This document shows positions 22,866 to 33,178 of a stretch of 64,000 nt of DNA, piece by piece. Position numbers and translations under genes: made by a program. The notes beneath the pieces are model-generated. The model saw nothing but the letters and a program-made list of their open reading frames with translations. It was not told where the DNA came from and did no database searches. Position 1 is the stretch's first letter. The number at the start of each line of letters is the position of its first letter. Where the stretch lies: positions 265,045-329,044 of the forward strand of contig NZ_LMFH01000005.1 in NCBI RefSeq assembly GCF_001427225.1, given 5' to 3'. The stretch comes from Lysobacter sp. Root494. GTDB taxonomy: Bacteria > Pseudomonadota > Gammaproteobacteria > Xanthomonadales > Xanthomonadaceae.

Positions 22866-24425
22866 TCAAAGCGGACCATTCAACCATGGCCCGGTGATCG
22901 CAACCGTAATACCCGGCGTCTGGATGTTGACGAACAGCGTGCGGCCATCCGGGCTCCAGCAGGCGCCGCAGAATTCGCTGTCGCGGTAATCGCCTTCCGC
23001 GATCTGCTTGTCGGCTCCCGCGATCTGCGTATCCGTCAGTTCCACGTTGTTCTTGACCAGGTAGAACGGCTCGCCCGCACGGGTCAGGCCGACCAGGCGC
23101 GTACCGGGGCCGTATTCATCGGGGCTGCCCGAAGGCGCCGCGTCCGGGTCCTCGCACAGCACCACGCCGCCGCGCGGGCTGACCGTGATGTTGTCGGGAT
23201 TGTGCGCGGCGCTCTGGTCGCCGCTGACGAACAGTGCGCTCATGCGTTGTGTCGCCAGGTCGAGCACCCACACCGCACCGAAGCCGCGACCGCGACGGCC
23301 GCGCGCATCCACGCCTGTGCTCGTATCGACAATGAACATCCTGCCGTTCGCATGGAAGATGCCTTCGCCGCGGCTCATGCGCAGCGCGCCGTTGCTCCAG
23401 CCCTGCGCGAACGGACCACTGAGGGTGTCGCCGCCGCTGACATCAGGGAATCCGGCCGGTGCGGCGATCGAATCCAGGTCCGGGTCAGCCACATCCACCC
23501 ATTCCAGTTCGAACTCGTCGCCGATGTTCGCAGTGACGAGATCCATGTTCGGGCGTCCGCGCACGCGCGCTGTCTGCAGGCGACCACCGTTTTCCAGCGA
23601 ACCCGGGCGACCGGCGCGATCGTTGGGAATAAAGCGGTAGAAGCCGGATTTGTTGCGATCGTCTTCGGTCAGATAGAGGTAACCGGTGCGCGGATCGATC
23701 GCGACGGCTTCATGGCTGAAGCGACCGAGCGCCACCAGCGGACGCCCCGTGGTCTGCTGCGCATCCGGATGCACTTCGAAGACGTAGCCGTGCTTGCGGC
23801 CATCGCCCGACACCGCGTTCGACTTGATCTCCTCGCAGCTCAGCCACGTGCCCCACGGCGTGAGGCCGCCGGCGCAGTTGACGACCGTGCCGGCAAGACT
23901 CGCTTCCACCGACAGCCAGCGGCCATCGCGATAACGCAACGTGGTGGTGCCGCCACCGGCAAGCTGGCCATCGGCCGTGATCGCGCCGCGGTCGTAAGTG
24001 CCCGGAGCGAGGATCTGTGTGTTGCTGTTGCCGATTTCGTGGTTGCGGATGAGCACCAGTTCGGAACCGTGGCCGTTGCCACGCCCGTTGCGGGCGACGC
24101 CGAGCGCTGCGCCCTGGTTGCGCATCACCGCCATGCCATCGTGGCGCGGCGGCACCGGATGGCCATCGGCCATGCGGTCGCCGGTCCAGGCGAACGAGCG
24201 GTAGCTGAAACCGGGCGGAAGCTGCAGCAGGGACAGGCCGGTGCTCTGGTCGGCGACCGGGGCGAGCGAACCATACGGACTGGCAACGGGCGCGGTCCAT
24301 GCAGCACTGGTCGCGGCACGCGCCTGGCGCGAATACAACGCACCAAGGCTGCCGATGGCGCCCATTGCCATCGCGGCGGCGGAGCCCTTGAGAACCTGGC
24401 GGCGGGAGAGATCGGTACCGGACAT
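22866..24425 (-). CDS. PhoX-like (DUF839) Tat-exported phosphatase
   Basis: A 519-aa periplasmic protein. The start MSGTDLSRRQVLKGSAAAMAMG carries a twin-arginine motif SRRQVLKG. Family segments include FSHEAVAIDPRTGYLYLTEDD, GWSNGALRMSRGEGI, PDNITVSPRGGVVLCEDP and FCGACWSPDGRTLFVNIQTPGITVAITGPW. The DUF839/PhoX group includes alkaline phosphatases that use calcium and iron; metal content here is not shown. A longer frame exists upstream but lacks the Tat signal at its N-terminus. Confidence 0.88.
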   Translation of the reverse strand: MSGTDLSRRQVLKGSAAAMAMGAIGSLGALYSRQARAATSAAWTAPVASPYGSLAPVADQSTGLSLLQLPPGFSYRSFAWTGDRMADGHPVPPRHDGMAVMRNQGAALGVARNGRGNGHGSELVLIRNHEIGNSNTQILAPGTYDRGAITADGQLAGGGTTTLRYRDGRWLSVEASLAGTVVNCAGGLTPWGTWLSCEEIKSNAVSGDGRKHGYVFEVHPDAQQTTGRPLVALGRFSHEAVAIDPRTGYLYLTEDDRNKSGFYRFIPNDRAGRPGSLENGGRLQTARVRGRPNMDLVTANIGDEFELEWVDVADPDLDSIAAPAGFPDVSGGDTLSGPFAQGWSNGALRMSRGEGIFHANGRMFIVDTSTGVDARGRRGRGFGAVWVLDLATQRMSALFVSGDQSAAHNPDNITVSPRGGVVLCEDPDAAPSGSPDEYGPGTRLVGLTRAGEPFYLVKNNVELTDTQIAGADKQIAEGDYRDSEFCGACWSPDGRTLFVNIQTPGITVAITGPWLNGPL

Positions 24426-24545
24426 CTGCAACTCCTGCGGGCTTGGGGGAAGGCCGCAGGCTAGGAACGGTGCATAACCGGAAGATGACGTTTCGATGTC
24501 ATCGCGCGCGGACGTGATTGCCGGCACGTTCGTTACCATGGCGCG

Positions 24546-25016
24546 ATGAAAGCGAAGCTCATCGCCGTCGGCGAACGCGCGCCGCGCTGGGTCGCCGAGG
24601 GTTTCGGCGAATACCAGAAGCGTCTGTCACACTGGTTGCCGCTGGATCTCGTCGAAATCGAGCCCGGGCTGCGCGGCAAAGGTCGCGATGCCGCGCGGGC
24701 GACGCAGGACGAAGGCGCGCGCGTGCTCGCGGCATTGCCGAAACAGGCCACGGTGGTGGCTCTGGAGGGACGCGGGAGGACGTGGTCGTCCGAGCAACTC
24801 GCGCAGCGCCTCGAACACTGGCGTGGACAGGGACGCGATCTGGCGTTCCTGATCGGTGGCCCGGAAGGACATTCGCCTGAGGTGATCGCCCGTGCCGACG
24901 AGCAGTGGTCACTGGGTCCGCTGACACTGCCGCACATGCTGGTGCGGCTGGTGCTCGCGGAGCAGCTTTATCGTGCGGCTGCGCTTTTGGCGAATCATCC
25001 ATATCACCGGGCTTGA
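24546..25016 (+). CDS. rlmH: 23S rRNA m3Psi1915 methyltransferase RlmH
   Basis: A 156-aa SPOUT methyltransferase that modifies helix 69 of 23S rRNA. The knot motifs FLIGGPEGHSPEVIARADEQWSLGPLTLPHMLVRLVLAEQLYRA and the final NHPYHRA are diagnostic. The full length is standard. In many bacteria rlmH follows rsfS directly; here a leftward phoX-like gene and the broken SEC-C gene separate them. Confidence 0.95.
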   Translation: MKAKLIAVGERAPRWVAEGFGEYQKRLSHWLPLDLVEIEPGLRGKGRDAARATQDEGARVLAALPKQATVVALEGRGRTWSSEQLAQRLEHWRGQGRDLAFLIGGPEGHSPEVIARADEQWSLGPLTLPHMLVRLVLAEQLYRAAALLANHPYHRA

Positions 25017-25178
25017 GCGCTCGCGTTTCCTTCGCCCTCCGGGAGACGGTGCACGCAGCGTCTGACGCTTCAGCAGAAGCACCTTAGGGCGTGAGGGTTC
25101 GCGTGGACTGCAGGCTGCTTCCGTGGACGATGAAAGTTGTTGGCTTTTGTCGGAGTCCAGGAGCAACGCTTCGCCGGC

Positions 25179-25216
25179 CCTCACCCCAAACCCTCTCCCG
25201 ATGGGAGAGGGGCTTA
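25179..25216. repeat. CCCTCTCCC palindromic repeat
   Basis: A short element reading CCTCACCCCAAACCCTCTCC, then CGATGGGAGAGGGGCTT, so CCCTCTCCC pairs with GGGAGAGGG. It resembles one module of the composite repeats at 40987 and 44783. It lies just past the stop of the tonB-like gene and may terminate it. Confidence 0.65.
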
Positions 25217-25229
25217 AGCAGCCGGGCTG

Positions 25230-25907
25230 CTACTGGTAGAGGTTGAACACCACCGGCACCATGCCGATCGCCTGCACCGCCTGTCCATCCTGCATCGCGG
25301 GACGGAAACGCCACTTCGCCAGTACCTGCTTCTTCGCCGCCGCGTCGAGCACGCGATGGCCACTGCTGCGTTCGACCTGTACATCGATCGGCCTGCCATC
25401 GACATCCACCAGCACGCGCAGCGTCACGGTGCCGGTGAGCGCCTTGCGGATGGCTTCGATCGGATACGCCGGCGCGGACGCGCTTTCGTATTCGAGATGC
25501 GCACCCGCCAGCGGTTGGGTGATTGCATTGCTGCGGCCGATGCTGGCGTCGGCGACAAGAGTTGGGTCGACGAAGGTGTCTCCGGTTTGCGACTCAACCA
25601 CGGGAGGAAGCTCCAGCTCGATCTTCTGCGGAATGACTGCCGGAGTGGTCGGCACAATGCGCTGCTTGGTGATTTCGACCATTTTCGGAGGATCGACCGG
25701 CGGCGGATTTGTTTTGGGCTTGAGAGGAATGGCGTCGAAGACGATATCGGGCTGCATCGTCATCGGGGGCGGTGAACTCAATGGCGCGAGCAGCAACAAC
25801 AAGGCAAGACCATGGACAGCGATCGCACCGGTTTCAGCGGCGATGCGGGTCGGATCCAGCTTCCCGATATGGAAGCGATGGGTGCGAAGAGCGAGCGTCT
25901 GAGCCAT
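25230..25907 (-). CDS. TonB-family energy transducer
   Basis: A 225-aa protein. An N-terminal membrane anchor (AIAVHGLALLLLLAPLSS) is followed by a Pro-rich periplasmic spacer (KPKTNPPPVDPPK) and a C-terminal TonB domain of about 80 residues (PAYPIEAIRKALTGTVTLRVLVDVDGRPIDVQVERSSGHRVLDAAAKKQVLAKWRFRPA). It would couple the proton-motive force to outer-membrane receptors or, as for many TonB-like proteins, a single partner. ATG at 25907 follows GGGGGTGG. No exbB/exbD lies next to it. Confidence 0.88.
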   Translation of the reverse strand: MAQTLALRTHRFHIGKLDPTRIAAETGAIAVHGLALLLLLAPLSSPPPMTMQPDIVFDAIPLKPKTNPPPVDPPKMVEITKQRIVPTTPAVIPQKIELELPPVVESQTGDTFVDPTLVADASIGRSNAITQPLAGAHLEYESASAPAYPIEAIRKALTGTVTLRVLVDVDGRPIDVQVERSSGHRVLDAAAKKQVLAKWRFRPAMQDGQAVQAIGMVPVVFNLYQ

Positions 25908-25976
25908 ATGCCACCCCCAATTTGCTGTTGGTATGTCTCCCAACGAGCGGGCTGATGGAATGGGGTTGGCCGTCGC

Positions 25977-26003
25977 AAAAAAAGGCCCGCAAGCGCGGGC
26001 CTT
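25977..26003 (-). terminator. Intrinsic terminator of the SIMPL gene
   Basis: On the minus strand a 9-bp stem AAGGCCCGC / GCGGGCCTT with a GCTT loop runs into a T-run of seven. It lies 24 nt after the SIMPL stop and upstream of the tonB-like start. Confidence 0.9.
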
Positions 26004-26026
26004 CATCCGGTCCGGTCACGGACGCA

Positions 26027-26773
26027 TCAACGCCCGAGTTCGAACACCACGTCCAGGTTGATGCTCAGCGTGTTCTCTCCCGGTGACACCGACGTGTCCG
26101 CGGCTTCGGCCTTCATCGCCACCATGCCGCGCATCATCGGTATCGGCGGCGAGAAGCGACCGCTTTCGCTGATGCTGACGATGCGCCGCACCTTCATGCC
26201 CAGCGTCTTCGCGTACATCTCGGCGCGGGCCTGCGCGCTCTCGACGGCCTTGCGGCGCGCCTCGTCGAGCGCCTCGTCCTTCTTGTCGACGTCGAAGCTG
26301 GGGCCGTTGATCTGGTTGGCGCCGACGGCGGCGAGCGAGTCGAGGATCTTGCCGAGCTTGGGAATGTCGCGAACGACCATGCTCACCGTGTTATTGGCTT
26401 CATAGCCGGTGATCGAAGGCGGCTGGTTCTCGCGGTACTGGTAGGTCGGGTTGAGGTTGATGCCGCTGGTCTGAACGTCCTTGTCGGCGATGCCTGCAGC
26501 CTTGATCGCGGCGACCACCTTCGCCATCTGTTCGGCGTTGGCGCGCATCGCGGCGTTGGCATCGGCGGCGCGGGTGACCACGCCGGTGGAGATCGTGGCG
26601 ATGTCGGGCACGCGCTTGGCTTCGCCCTGTGCGGAGACGTTCAGCAATGTGCCGTCGGTGGCGACGAAGGGCGTGGTCTGGGCGTTGGAAGACATCGGCG
26701 AACAGGCTCCAAGGGCGAGGAGGGCGGTCAGTGCGAACGGGCGCAGGACCAGGTGGGACAACGACTTCGGCAT
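26027..26773 (-). CDS. SIMPL (DUF541) domain lipoprotein
   Basis: A 248-aa protein with lipobox LGAC (Cys24). The mature part has the SIMPL features: LLNVSAQGEAKRVPDIATISTGVVT, then AGIADKDVQTSGINLNPTYQYR, and ARAEMYAKTLGMKVRRIVSISES. SIMPL proteins are periplasmic, with roles reported in stress tolerance; the biochemical function is unclear. It is divergent from maf, across 227 bp that must hold both promoters. Confidence 0.88.
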   Translation of the reverse strand: MPKSLSHLVLRPFALTALLALGACSPMSSNAQTTPFVATDGTLLNVSAQGEAKRVPDIATISTGVVTRAADANAAMRANAEQMAKVVAAIKAAGIADKDVQTSGINLNPTYQYRENQPPSITGYEANNTVSMVVRDIPKLGKILDSLAAVGANQINGPSFDVDKKDEALDEARRKAVESAQARAEMYAKTLGMKVRRIVSISESGRFSPPIPMMRGMVAMKAEAADTSVSPGENTLSINLDVVFELGR

Positions 26774-27000
26774 GGGTCTGACTCCTTGTTGGATGGTGAT
26801 GCGCCGATGCGGGGCACTGTGCGCAGGTACGGTAAACGATTCGTGAGCCGGGTCAGGGTTACGTGACTTCCCGCGGGGTGGGGCTCAGTCAGCCCGGGTT
26901 ATCCTTCCGGCCTCGCGGAAATTCGTCTTCGCGTCCGGACCACGACGCGCTCCGGCGCCTTCCGGGCGCCTTCCAAGCGCCTGCCCAAGCCAAGGACCCG

Positions 27001-27606
27001 ATGCTCCATCTCGCCTCCAAATCTCCCCGCCGGCGCGAACTGCTGGGCCGTCTCGGCCTGCCGTTCGGCATCATCGACCTCGATATTCCCGAAGAACGCG
27101 CCCCGGGTGAACCCGCCGAGGACTACGTGCGTCGCGTCGCGCGCGAGAAGGCCGGTGCCGGCCTGCTCACCGTGATGACCAATCCGAGCGCCGTGGTGCT
27201 CGGCAGCGATACCGAGGTCGTGCTGGACGACGAGGTGTTCGGCAAGCCGGCCGATGCCGAAGACGCGGCGTCGATGTTGCGGAAACTGTCGGGCCGCACC
27301 CACCAGGTGATCTCGGCGGTGTCGCTCGTATCGCAGTCGCGCGAATTGCAGACCGTGTCGATTTCGGACGTCACATTTGCCGCGCTCACGGAAGCGCAAA
27401 TCGCCGGCTATCTCGCGGGCGACGAATGGCCGGGCAAGGCCGGCGCCTATGCGATCCAGGGCTTCGCCGAAACCTTCATCACCCGCCTCAGTGGCAGCTA
27501 CACCGGGGTGATGGGCCTGCCGATCTTCGAGACCGCATTGCTGCTGCGGCAGTTCGGCCTCGAACCGGTGCCAGCGGGTTCCGCGTTATCGGTGGCCGCG
27601 CGATGA
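27001..27606 (+). CDS. maf: Maf nucleotide pyrophosphatase
   Basis: A 201-aa house-cleaning NTP pyrophosphatase, most like the dTTP/UTP-hydrolysing YhdE type by its position before rng. The N-terminal [10 protein letters not shown] is the conserved SxSPRR motif, and SDTEVVLDD and [16 protein letters not shown] also match. ATG at 27001 is chosen, since the upstream part of the frame is low-complexity. Its stop overlaps the rng ATG (ATGA). Confidence 0.95.
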   Translation: MLHLASKSPRRRELLGRLGLPFGIIDLDIPEERAPGEPAEDYVRRVAREKAGAGLLTVMTNPSAVVLGSDTEVVLDDEVFGKPADAEDAASMLRKLSGRTHQVISAVSLVSQSRELQTVSISDVTFAALTEAQIAGYLAGDEWPGKAGAYAIQGFAETFITRLSGSYTGVMGLPIFETALLLRQFGLEPVPAGSALSVAAR

Positions 27607-29096
27607 GCGAGGAGATCCTGGTCAATGTAACGCCACGCGAAACCCGCGTCGCCGTGGTCGAAAACGGCATGTTGCAGGAGTTGCACATCGAGCGCGGCTG
27701 GCGCCGGGGCGTGGTCGGCAACATCTACAAGGGCAAGGTGCAGCGCGTGATGCCCGGGATGCAGGCGGCGTTCGTCGACATCGGGCTCGATCGCGCTGCG
27801 TTCCTGCACGCCGCCGACATCGTCAAGCCGACGCAGGCAGTGAATGGCGAGGGCGAAGGCGACGCAGCGCCATTGCCGCCGACGCCCACGCGCCCCATCG
27901 CTGAACTGCTGCGCGAAGGCCAGGACATCATCGTGCAGGTGGTGAAGGATCCGATCGGCAGCAAGGGCGCGCGCCTCACCACGCAGTTGAGCATTCCGTC
28001 GCGTTACCTGGTGTTGCTGCCGCGCACGCGGGTCGTCGGCGTGTCGGCGCGCATCGAGGACGAAGCCGAGCGCACGCGCCTGAAGACGCACGTCGCCACG
28101 CTCTCGCCGGCAGGTGCGCACCACGGCTACATCGTGCGCACCAATGCCGAGGGCCAGCCGGAAGAAGCGCTCGCCGAAGACATCGCCTACCTCAACCGCG
28201 CGTGGGCCCTGATCGAAGAGAAATCCGCGAGCGCCCGCCTCGGCGAACGCGTGTACGAAGACCTCAGCCTGCCGCTGCGCGCCGTGCGCGACCTGATGCG
28301 CAAGGACGTGGAGAAGGTGAAGGTCGATTCGCGGGAGACCAGCGACCGCCTGCGTACCTTCGCCGCGCAGTACATGCCCGGGCTGGCCGAGAAGATCGAG
28401 CACTACACCGGCGCGCGCCCCATCTTCGACCTGTACGGCGTGGAAGACGAAATCCAGCGCGCGCTGGACAAGGAAGTGCCGCTGAAGTCCGGCGGCTACC
28501 TGGTCATCGACCAGACCGAGGCGATGACCACGATCGACGTGAACACGGGGTCATTCCTCGGTCAGCGCAACCTCGAGGAAACGGTCTATCGCACCAATCT
28601 CGAAGCGGCGCAGTCGGTCGCGCGTCAGCTGCGCCTGCGTAATCTGGGCGGCATCATCATCATCGATTTCATCGACATGACCGATGCCGAGCACCGCCGC
28701 CAGGTGCTTCGCCAGCTGGAGAAGTCGCTCCTGCGCGATCACGCCAAGACCACGGTGTACGAATTCTCGCCGCTGGGCCTGGTCGAAATGACGCGCAAGC
28801 GCACCACCGAAAGCCTCGAACGCCAGCTCAGCGAGCCCTGCCATGAATGCGGCGGCCGCGGGACGTTGAAGACGCCGGAAACGGTGACCTACGAAATCTT
28901 CCGCGAGATCGTGCGTCAGGTGCGGCAGTTCGATGCCGCGCGCCTGCTGGTGATCGCATCGCCGAAGATCGTCGCGCGCATCACCGACGAGGAATCCGCA
29001 TCGGTGGCGGAGCTTGAGGAATTCCTCGGCAAGTCGATCCGCTTCCAGGCGGACGAGCAGTACGCGCAGGAGCAGTTCGATGTCGTGCTGCTCTGA
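27603..29096 (+). CDS. rng: Ribonuclease G
   Basis: A 497-aa endoribonuclease of the RNase E/G family that matures 16S rRNA 5' ends and turns over mRNA. The S1 domain is at residues 35-125 ([37 protein letters not shown]). The catalytic DNase-I-like region contains TTIDVNTG and IIIIDFIDM, with Asp ligands for magnesium. The Zn-link motif CHECGG is near residue 410. It overlaps maf by 4 bp, so translation is coupled. Confidence 0.96.
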   Translation: MSEEILVNVTPRETRVAVVENGMLQELHIERGWRRGVVGNIYKGKVQRVMPGMQAAFVDIGLDRAAFLHAADIVKPTQAVNGEGEGDAAPLPPTPTRPIAELLREGQDIIVQVVKDPIGSKGARLTTQLSIPSRYLVLLPRTRVVGVSARIEDEAERTRLKTHVATLSPAGAHHGYIVRTNAEGQPEEALAEDIAYLNRAWALIEEKSASARLGERVYEDLSLPLRAVRDLMRKDVEKVKVDSRETSDRLRTFAAQYMPGLAEKIEHYTGARPIFDLYGVEDEIQRALDKEVPLKSGGYLVIDQTEAMTTIDVNTGSFLGQRNLEETVYRTNLEAAQSVARQLRLRNLGGIIIIDFIDMTDAEHRRQVLRQLEKSLLRDHAKTTVYEFSPLGLVEMTRKRTTESLERQLSEPCHECGGRGTLKTPETVTYEIFREIVRQVRQFDAARLLVIASPKIVARITDEESASVAELEEFLGKSIRFQADEQYAQEQFDVVLL

Positions 29097-29160
29097 TTTT
29101 GCTTTTGCTTCCGATCCCTTCGTTTCGCGCGTAACGCGAAACGGACGGGCTTAAGTCGCC

Positions 29161-32100
29161 ATGCCCACACCTTTGCGCCGCCGCTTGCGACTTGCCCGCC
29201 GCGGCTTCGCGTACACGGCGGCAATCGTGCTCGTACTGATCGCGCTGCTGCTGGGCGCGGCAAGCCAGGTGTTGCCGCTTGCGGAACGCCACCCCGATCG
29301 CATCCGGGCGTGGCTGAGCGAGCGCGCCCAGCGGCCGGTCGCCTTCGATCGCGTCGAAACCGAATGGACGCGGCGCGGTCCGCTGCTGAAGCTCGACAAC
29401 CTGCGCATCGGCGAAGGCGCAAAGGCATTCACCGTCGGCGATACCGAAATGCTGGTGTCGGTCTACGCCGGCTTGCTGCCGGGCCACGCGTTCTCGGAAC
29501 TGCGCCTGCGCGGCCTCGACCTCGTGCTCGAGCGTGCCAGCGATGGCCGCTGGCAGGTGCGTGGCCTGCCGGGACAGCAGCAGACGGGTAGCGATCCTTT
29601 CTCCGCGCTGGAAGGTCTCGGCGAACTGCAGGTGATCGGCGGCAAGCTCGCCGTGATCGCGCCGCAGCTCGGCGTGGACGCGCGCATTCCCAAGGTCGAC
29701 GTCCGTTTGCGCGTCGATGGCGATCGCGTGCGTGCCGGGGTGCGTGCATGGCCGCGCATGGAAGCCGCGCCGCTCGACGCAGTGCTCGATTTCGATCGGA
29801 AGAAGGGCGATGGACGCGCGTATGCGGGTGCAAAGCGCGCCGATCTTTCTGCATGGGCTTCGCTGCTCCAGGTGCAGGGCATTGCCGTGCAAGGCGGTGT
29901 CGGGCGCGCGGAAGCATGGGCAACACTGCAGGGCAATCGCGTCGGCACGATCACCGTGGACGCCGCTCTCGACGACGTCGCATTGCGCGGCAATCCGATT
30001 GAAGCCGGCGCGGCGCCACCACGCAGCCGCTTCGATCATGTCGAAGGCCGCGCGTACTATCGCCTGCTAAAGGACGGCTGGCGGATCGACGCGCCGCTGT
30101 TGCGCATCGGCCGCTCCGGCAACATGCAGAAACTCGATGGCCTGCTGCTGGCCGGCGGTGCGCAATACGCGGTCCAGGCGAAGCAACTGGACGCGGGACC
30201 GCTGTTCGCGACACTTGCGCTGAGCGACCGGCTCTCGCCGGGATTGCGCCGCTGGCTGCTGGAATCCAGGCCCGTCGCGACCCTGAACGACATCGAGGTG
30301 GCGGGCCGTCGCGGTGGTGCGATGCGTGCGCACGCCCAGATGCGGGGACTCGGCTTCACGGCAGTGGACAAGGCGCCGGGTGTGCGCGGCTTGAGCGCCG
30401 TGATCGACGGCGATGGCAACGGCTTCACATTGGCATTCGACCCGCAAGCCGATGTCACGTTCGACTGGCCCGAAGGCTTCGGCACCGTGCAGGTCGTGAA
30501 GCTGCGCGGCGAAGCTGGTGGCTGGCGCGAAGGCGCCGGCTGGCGTATCGGCACGACGGCGCTGCGCATCGACGGCCGAAACACGTACGGCAGCTTCGGC
30601 GTCAACGCGCGCGGTGGCCTCTGGTGGCAGGGCGACGGCACGCGGCCGTGGATCGACATCGCCGCGGCGGTCGACGACGGCATCGCGGTTCCCACGGCGA
30701 AGGGCTTCTGGCTGCGCAAGAACATGTCGCCGACCGCGGTGCACTGGCTGGACACGGCGCTGGTCGGGGGCACGCTCAATGGCGGTCGCGCGGTGATTTC
30801 CGGCGACCTCGACGACTGGCCGTTCCGCGACGACACCGGCCTGTTCGAAGCCACGGGCCACATCAGCGATGCGACTGTCCGCTTCCAGGAAGAATGGCCG
30901 GCCGCGCAGGGTATCGAAGCCGAAACACGTTTCACCGGTATCGGTTTCGACGTGGACGGCACCGGACGCCTGGGCAATGTCGACATCCGCAAGATCCATG
31001 CGGGCATCGACGACTATCGCGGCGGCGCGCTCACGGTCAAGGCACAGGGCGACGGCGATGCTGCGCAACTGCTCGACGTGCTCAAGCAGAGCCCGTTGCG
31101 CAAGGAGCATGCCGACACGTTCGCCAACGTGCGTGCGAGCGGGCCCGCGGCCGTCGGCTTCGATCTCGCGCTGCCGCTGCAGCATGGCAAAGGCGCCAAA
31201 ATCAACGGCACGGTGGCGTTGAAGAACGCAAAGCTCGCCGATCCTCGCTGGAAGCTTTCCTTCGACCAGGTGGCTGGCGAAGCAGTGTATTCGCGCAGCG
31301 GTTTCAAGGCCGAAGGCCTCGCCGTGCGGCATGAAGGCGAGCCCGGCAAGCTGTCGCTGCGTGCCGGCAGTGACTTCGTGCGTGATGCGGGAAACGTGTT
31401 CGAAGCCGGCCTCGATGCGAGCATGGGCGCGGCCGAACTCATCGATCGCGCCGAGGACATGGCGTGGCTCAAGCCTTATCTGGCTGGTCGTTCGAGTTGG
31501 ACCGTGGGCATCGCGATTCCGAAATCGAAGCCCGGCGTGGCAACACCGACACTGCTGCAGCTGCGTTCCAGTCTCGTTGGTACCGCATTGTCGCTGCCGG
31601 CGCCAATGCGCAAGGCCGCAGGCACCTCGCTCGCCACGACGATCGAAACGCCTTTGCCACTGGGCAGCGGCGACATCCTGGTGGGTTTCGGCAACGTGAT
31701 GGCGTTGCGTGCGCGCAGCAGCAAGGGGCAGACCGGCGTGCGCGTCGCGCTGGGGGCGAGTCGCGTCGACGAAGCGGCACCCATGTCGGGTCTCGTTGCT
31801 ACCGGCCGTGCGGATACGCTCGACGCGATCGACTGGATCGCGCTGACGCGCGGCGGCGAAGGCGGCGGCAAGCTGCCGCTGCAACGCATCGACGTGACCA
31901 CGCAGCGCCTGCAACTGCTGGGCGGCACCTTCCCCGACACGCACATCATCGTTGCACCGGCCGCACGCGGTGCGATCGCCATCCAGGCCGAAGGTGCGGC
32001 GCTACAGGGCGCAGTGCTGGTGCCGGCAAGCGAAAGCGAGGCGATCGCGGGCCGCATGCAGCGTGTGTTCTGGCGCGCGGTGAGTGCACCCACAGCCGCG

Positions 32101-33000
32101 AATCCGGGCGCACCCTCATCGCCGGCAGCGACGAGCGACGAAATCGATCCCGCAAAGATTCCCGCGCTCACCATCGACATCGACGAACTGCACCTGGGGG
32201 ACGCGAAGCTCGGTGTCGCCAAGGTGCGCACGCGGCCGAGCGGTGCAGGCATGCGCATCGAACAGCTGCAGACGCGCGCGCCACAACAACGCATCGACGT
32301 GAGCGGCGACTGGAACGGCAAGGGCGCCGCCGCGAACACGCACCTGAAACTGGACATCGCCAGTGACGATTTCGGCGCGCTGCTGGCCGGCTTCGGCATG
32401 GGCAATCGCCTCGGCGGCGGCGAAGGCACGGTGAAGTTCGATGCCGGTTGGCCCGGGAGTCCGGTCGCATTCAAGCTCGACCAGCTCGAAGGCAGCCTGC
32501 AGCTGGATGCGAAGGAAGGACGACTGCTCGAGATCGAACCCGGCGCCGGCCGCGTGCTCGGCCTGCTCAGCCTCGCGCAGCTGCCGCGGCGCCTGACGCT
32601 CGACTTCCGCGATTTCTTCTCGAAGGGGTTTGCCTTCAACGAGATGAAGGGCACCGTGCGTTTCGGCAATGGCCAGGCGCACAGCGACAAGCTGCGCATC
32701 GACGGTCCGGCTGCCACCATCGACATCCGCGGCGCCGCGAACCTGCAGGCGCAGAGCTACGACCAGACCATCGAAGTGCGGCCCAAGGCCGGCAACCTGC
32801 TCACCGCGATCGGCGCGGTCGCCGGTGGTCCGGTCGGTGCGGCGATCGGCGCGGCGGCGAATGTCGTGCTCAGCAAGCCGCTGGGCTCGATGGCCGCCAA
32901 GACCTACCGCGTGACCGGACCGTGGAAAGAGCCCAAGGTCGAAGTGATTTCGCGCGAGGAAAGCCGCGCGGCGCTGCCTCCGGCCGAGCCTGCGGGCTGA
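29161..33000 (+). CDS. yhdP: YhdP family AsmA-like phospholipid transport protein
   Basis: A 1279-aa protein with one N-terminal membrane helix (residues 18-42) and a very long periplasmic part. Starting from VLPLAERHPDRIRAWLSERAQRPVAFDRVETEWTRRGPLLKLDNLRIG it follows the TIGR02099/YhdP family. Such AsmA-like bridges (with TamB and YdbH) move phospholipids to the outer membrane. The C-terminal end IDIRGAANLQAQSYDQTIEVRPKAGN...KTYRVTGPWKEPKVE is also typical. It follows rng by 64 bp, as in enterobacteria. Confidence 0.93.
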   Translation: MPTPLRRRLRLARRGFAYTAAIVLVLIALLLGAASQVLPLAERHPDRIRAWLSERAQRPVAFDRVETEWTRRGPLLKLDNLRIGEGAKAFTVGDTEMLVSVYAGLLPGHAFSELRLRGLDLVLERASDGRWQVRGLPGQQQTGSDPFSALEGLGELQVIGGKLAVIAPQLGVDARIPKVDVRLRVDGDRVRAGVRAWPRMEAAPLDAVLDFDRKKGDGRAYAGAKRADLSAWASLLQVQGIAVQGGVGRAEAWATLQGNRVGTITVDAALDDVALRGNPIEAGAAPPRSRFDHVEGRAYYRLLKDGWRIDAPLLRIGRSGNMQKLDGLLLAGGAQYAVQAKQLDAGPLFATLALSDRLSPGLRRWLLESRPVATLNDIEVAGRRGGAMRAHAQMRGLGFTAVDKAPGVRGLSAVIDGDGNGFTLAFDPQADVTFDWPEGFGTVQVVKLRGEAGGWREGAGWRIGTTALRIDGRNTYGSFGVNARGGLWWQGDGTRPWIDIAAAVDDGIAVPTAKGFWLRKNMSPTAVHWLDTALVGGTLNGGRAVISGDLDDWPFRDDTGLFEATGHISDATVRFQEEWPAAQGIEAETRFTGIGFDVDGTGRLGNVDIRKIHAGIDDYRGGALTVKAQGDGDAAQLLDVLKQSPLRKEHADTFANVRASGPAAVGFDLALPLQHGKGAKINGTVALKNAKLADPRWKLSFDQVAGEAVYSRSGFKAEGLAVRHEGEPGKLSLRAGSDFVRDAGNVFEAGLDASMGAAELIDRAEDMAWLKPYLAGRSSWTVGIAIPKSKPGVATPTLLQLRSSLVGTALSLPAPMRKAAGTSLATTIETPLPLGSGDILVGFGNVMALRARSSKGQTGVRVALGASRVDEAAPMSGLVATGRADTLDAIDWIALTRGGEGGGKLPLQRIDVTTQRLQLLGGTFPDTHIIVAPAARGAIAIQAEGAALQGAVLVPASESEAIAGRMQRVFWRAVSAPTAANPGAPSSPAATSDEIDPAKIPALTIDIDELHLGDAKLGVAKVRTRPSGAGMRIEQLQTRAPQQRIDVSGDWNGKGAAANTHLKLDIASDDFGALLAGFGMGNRLGGGEGTVKFDAGWPGSPVAFKLDQLEGSLQLDAKEGRLLEIEPGAGRVLGLLSLAQLPRRLTLDFRDFFSKGFAFNEMKGTVRFGNGQAHSDKLRIDGPAATIDIRGAANLQAQSYDQTIEVRPKAGNLLTAIGAVAGGPVGAAIGAAANVVLSKPLGSMAAKTYRVTGPWKEPKVEVISREESRAALPPAEPAG

Positions 33001-33178
33001 TCACGGCGGGCTGGTGACGGCGTGTTCCGCCAGCGGGCCGATGCTGATGAGCTTGGCCTGCCGGTGAGCTCGCGGGTTGATTCCGGCCAGGCGGCCTCCA
33101 TTTCGTTCACACGCGTCCGCATGTTTCATTGCCGGACACGCTCTTCAGCTCCAACTCCCTCTCCAGCCTGGTTCCTCC

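Noticed and set aside
30067-31944. A 625-codon open frame on the - strand opposite yhdP
   Set aside because: Antisense shadow; yhdP has the family motifs and the correct operon position.
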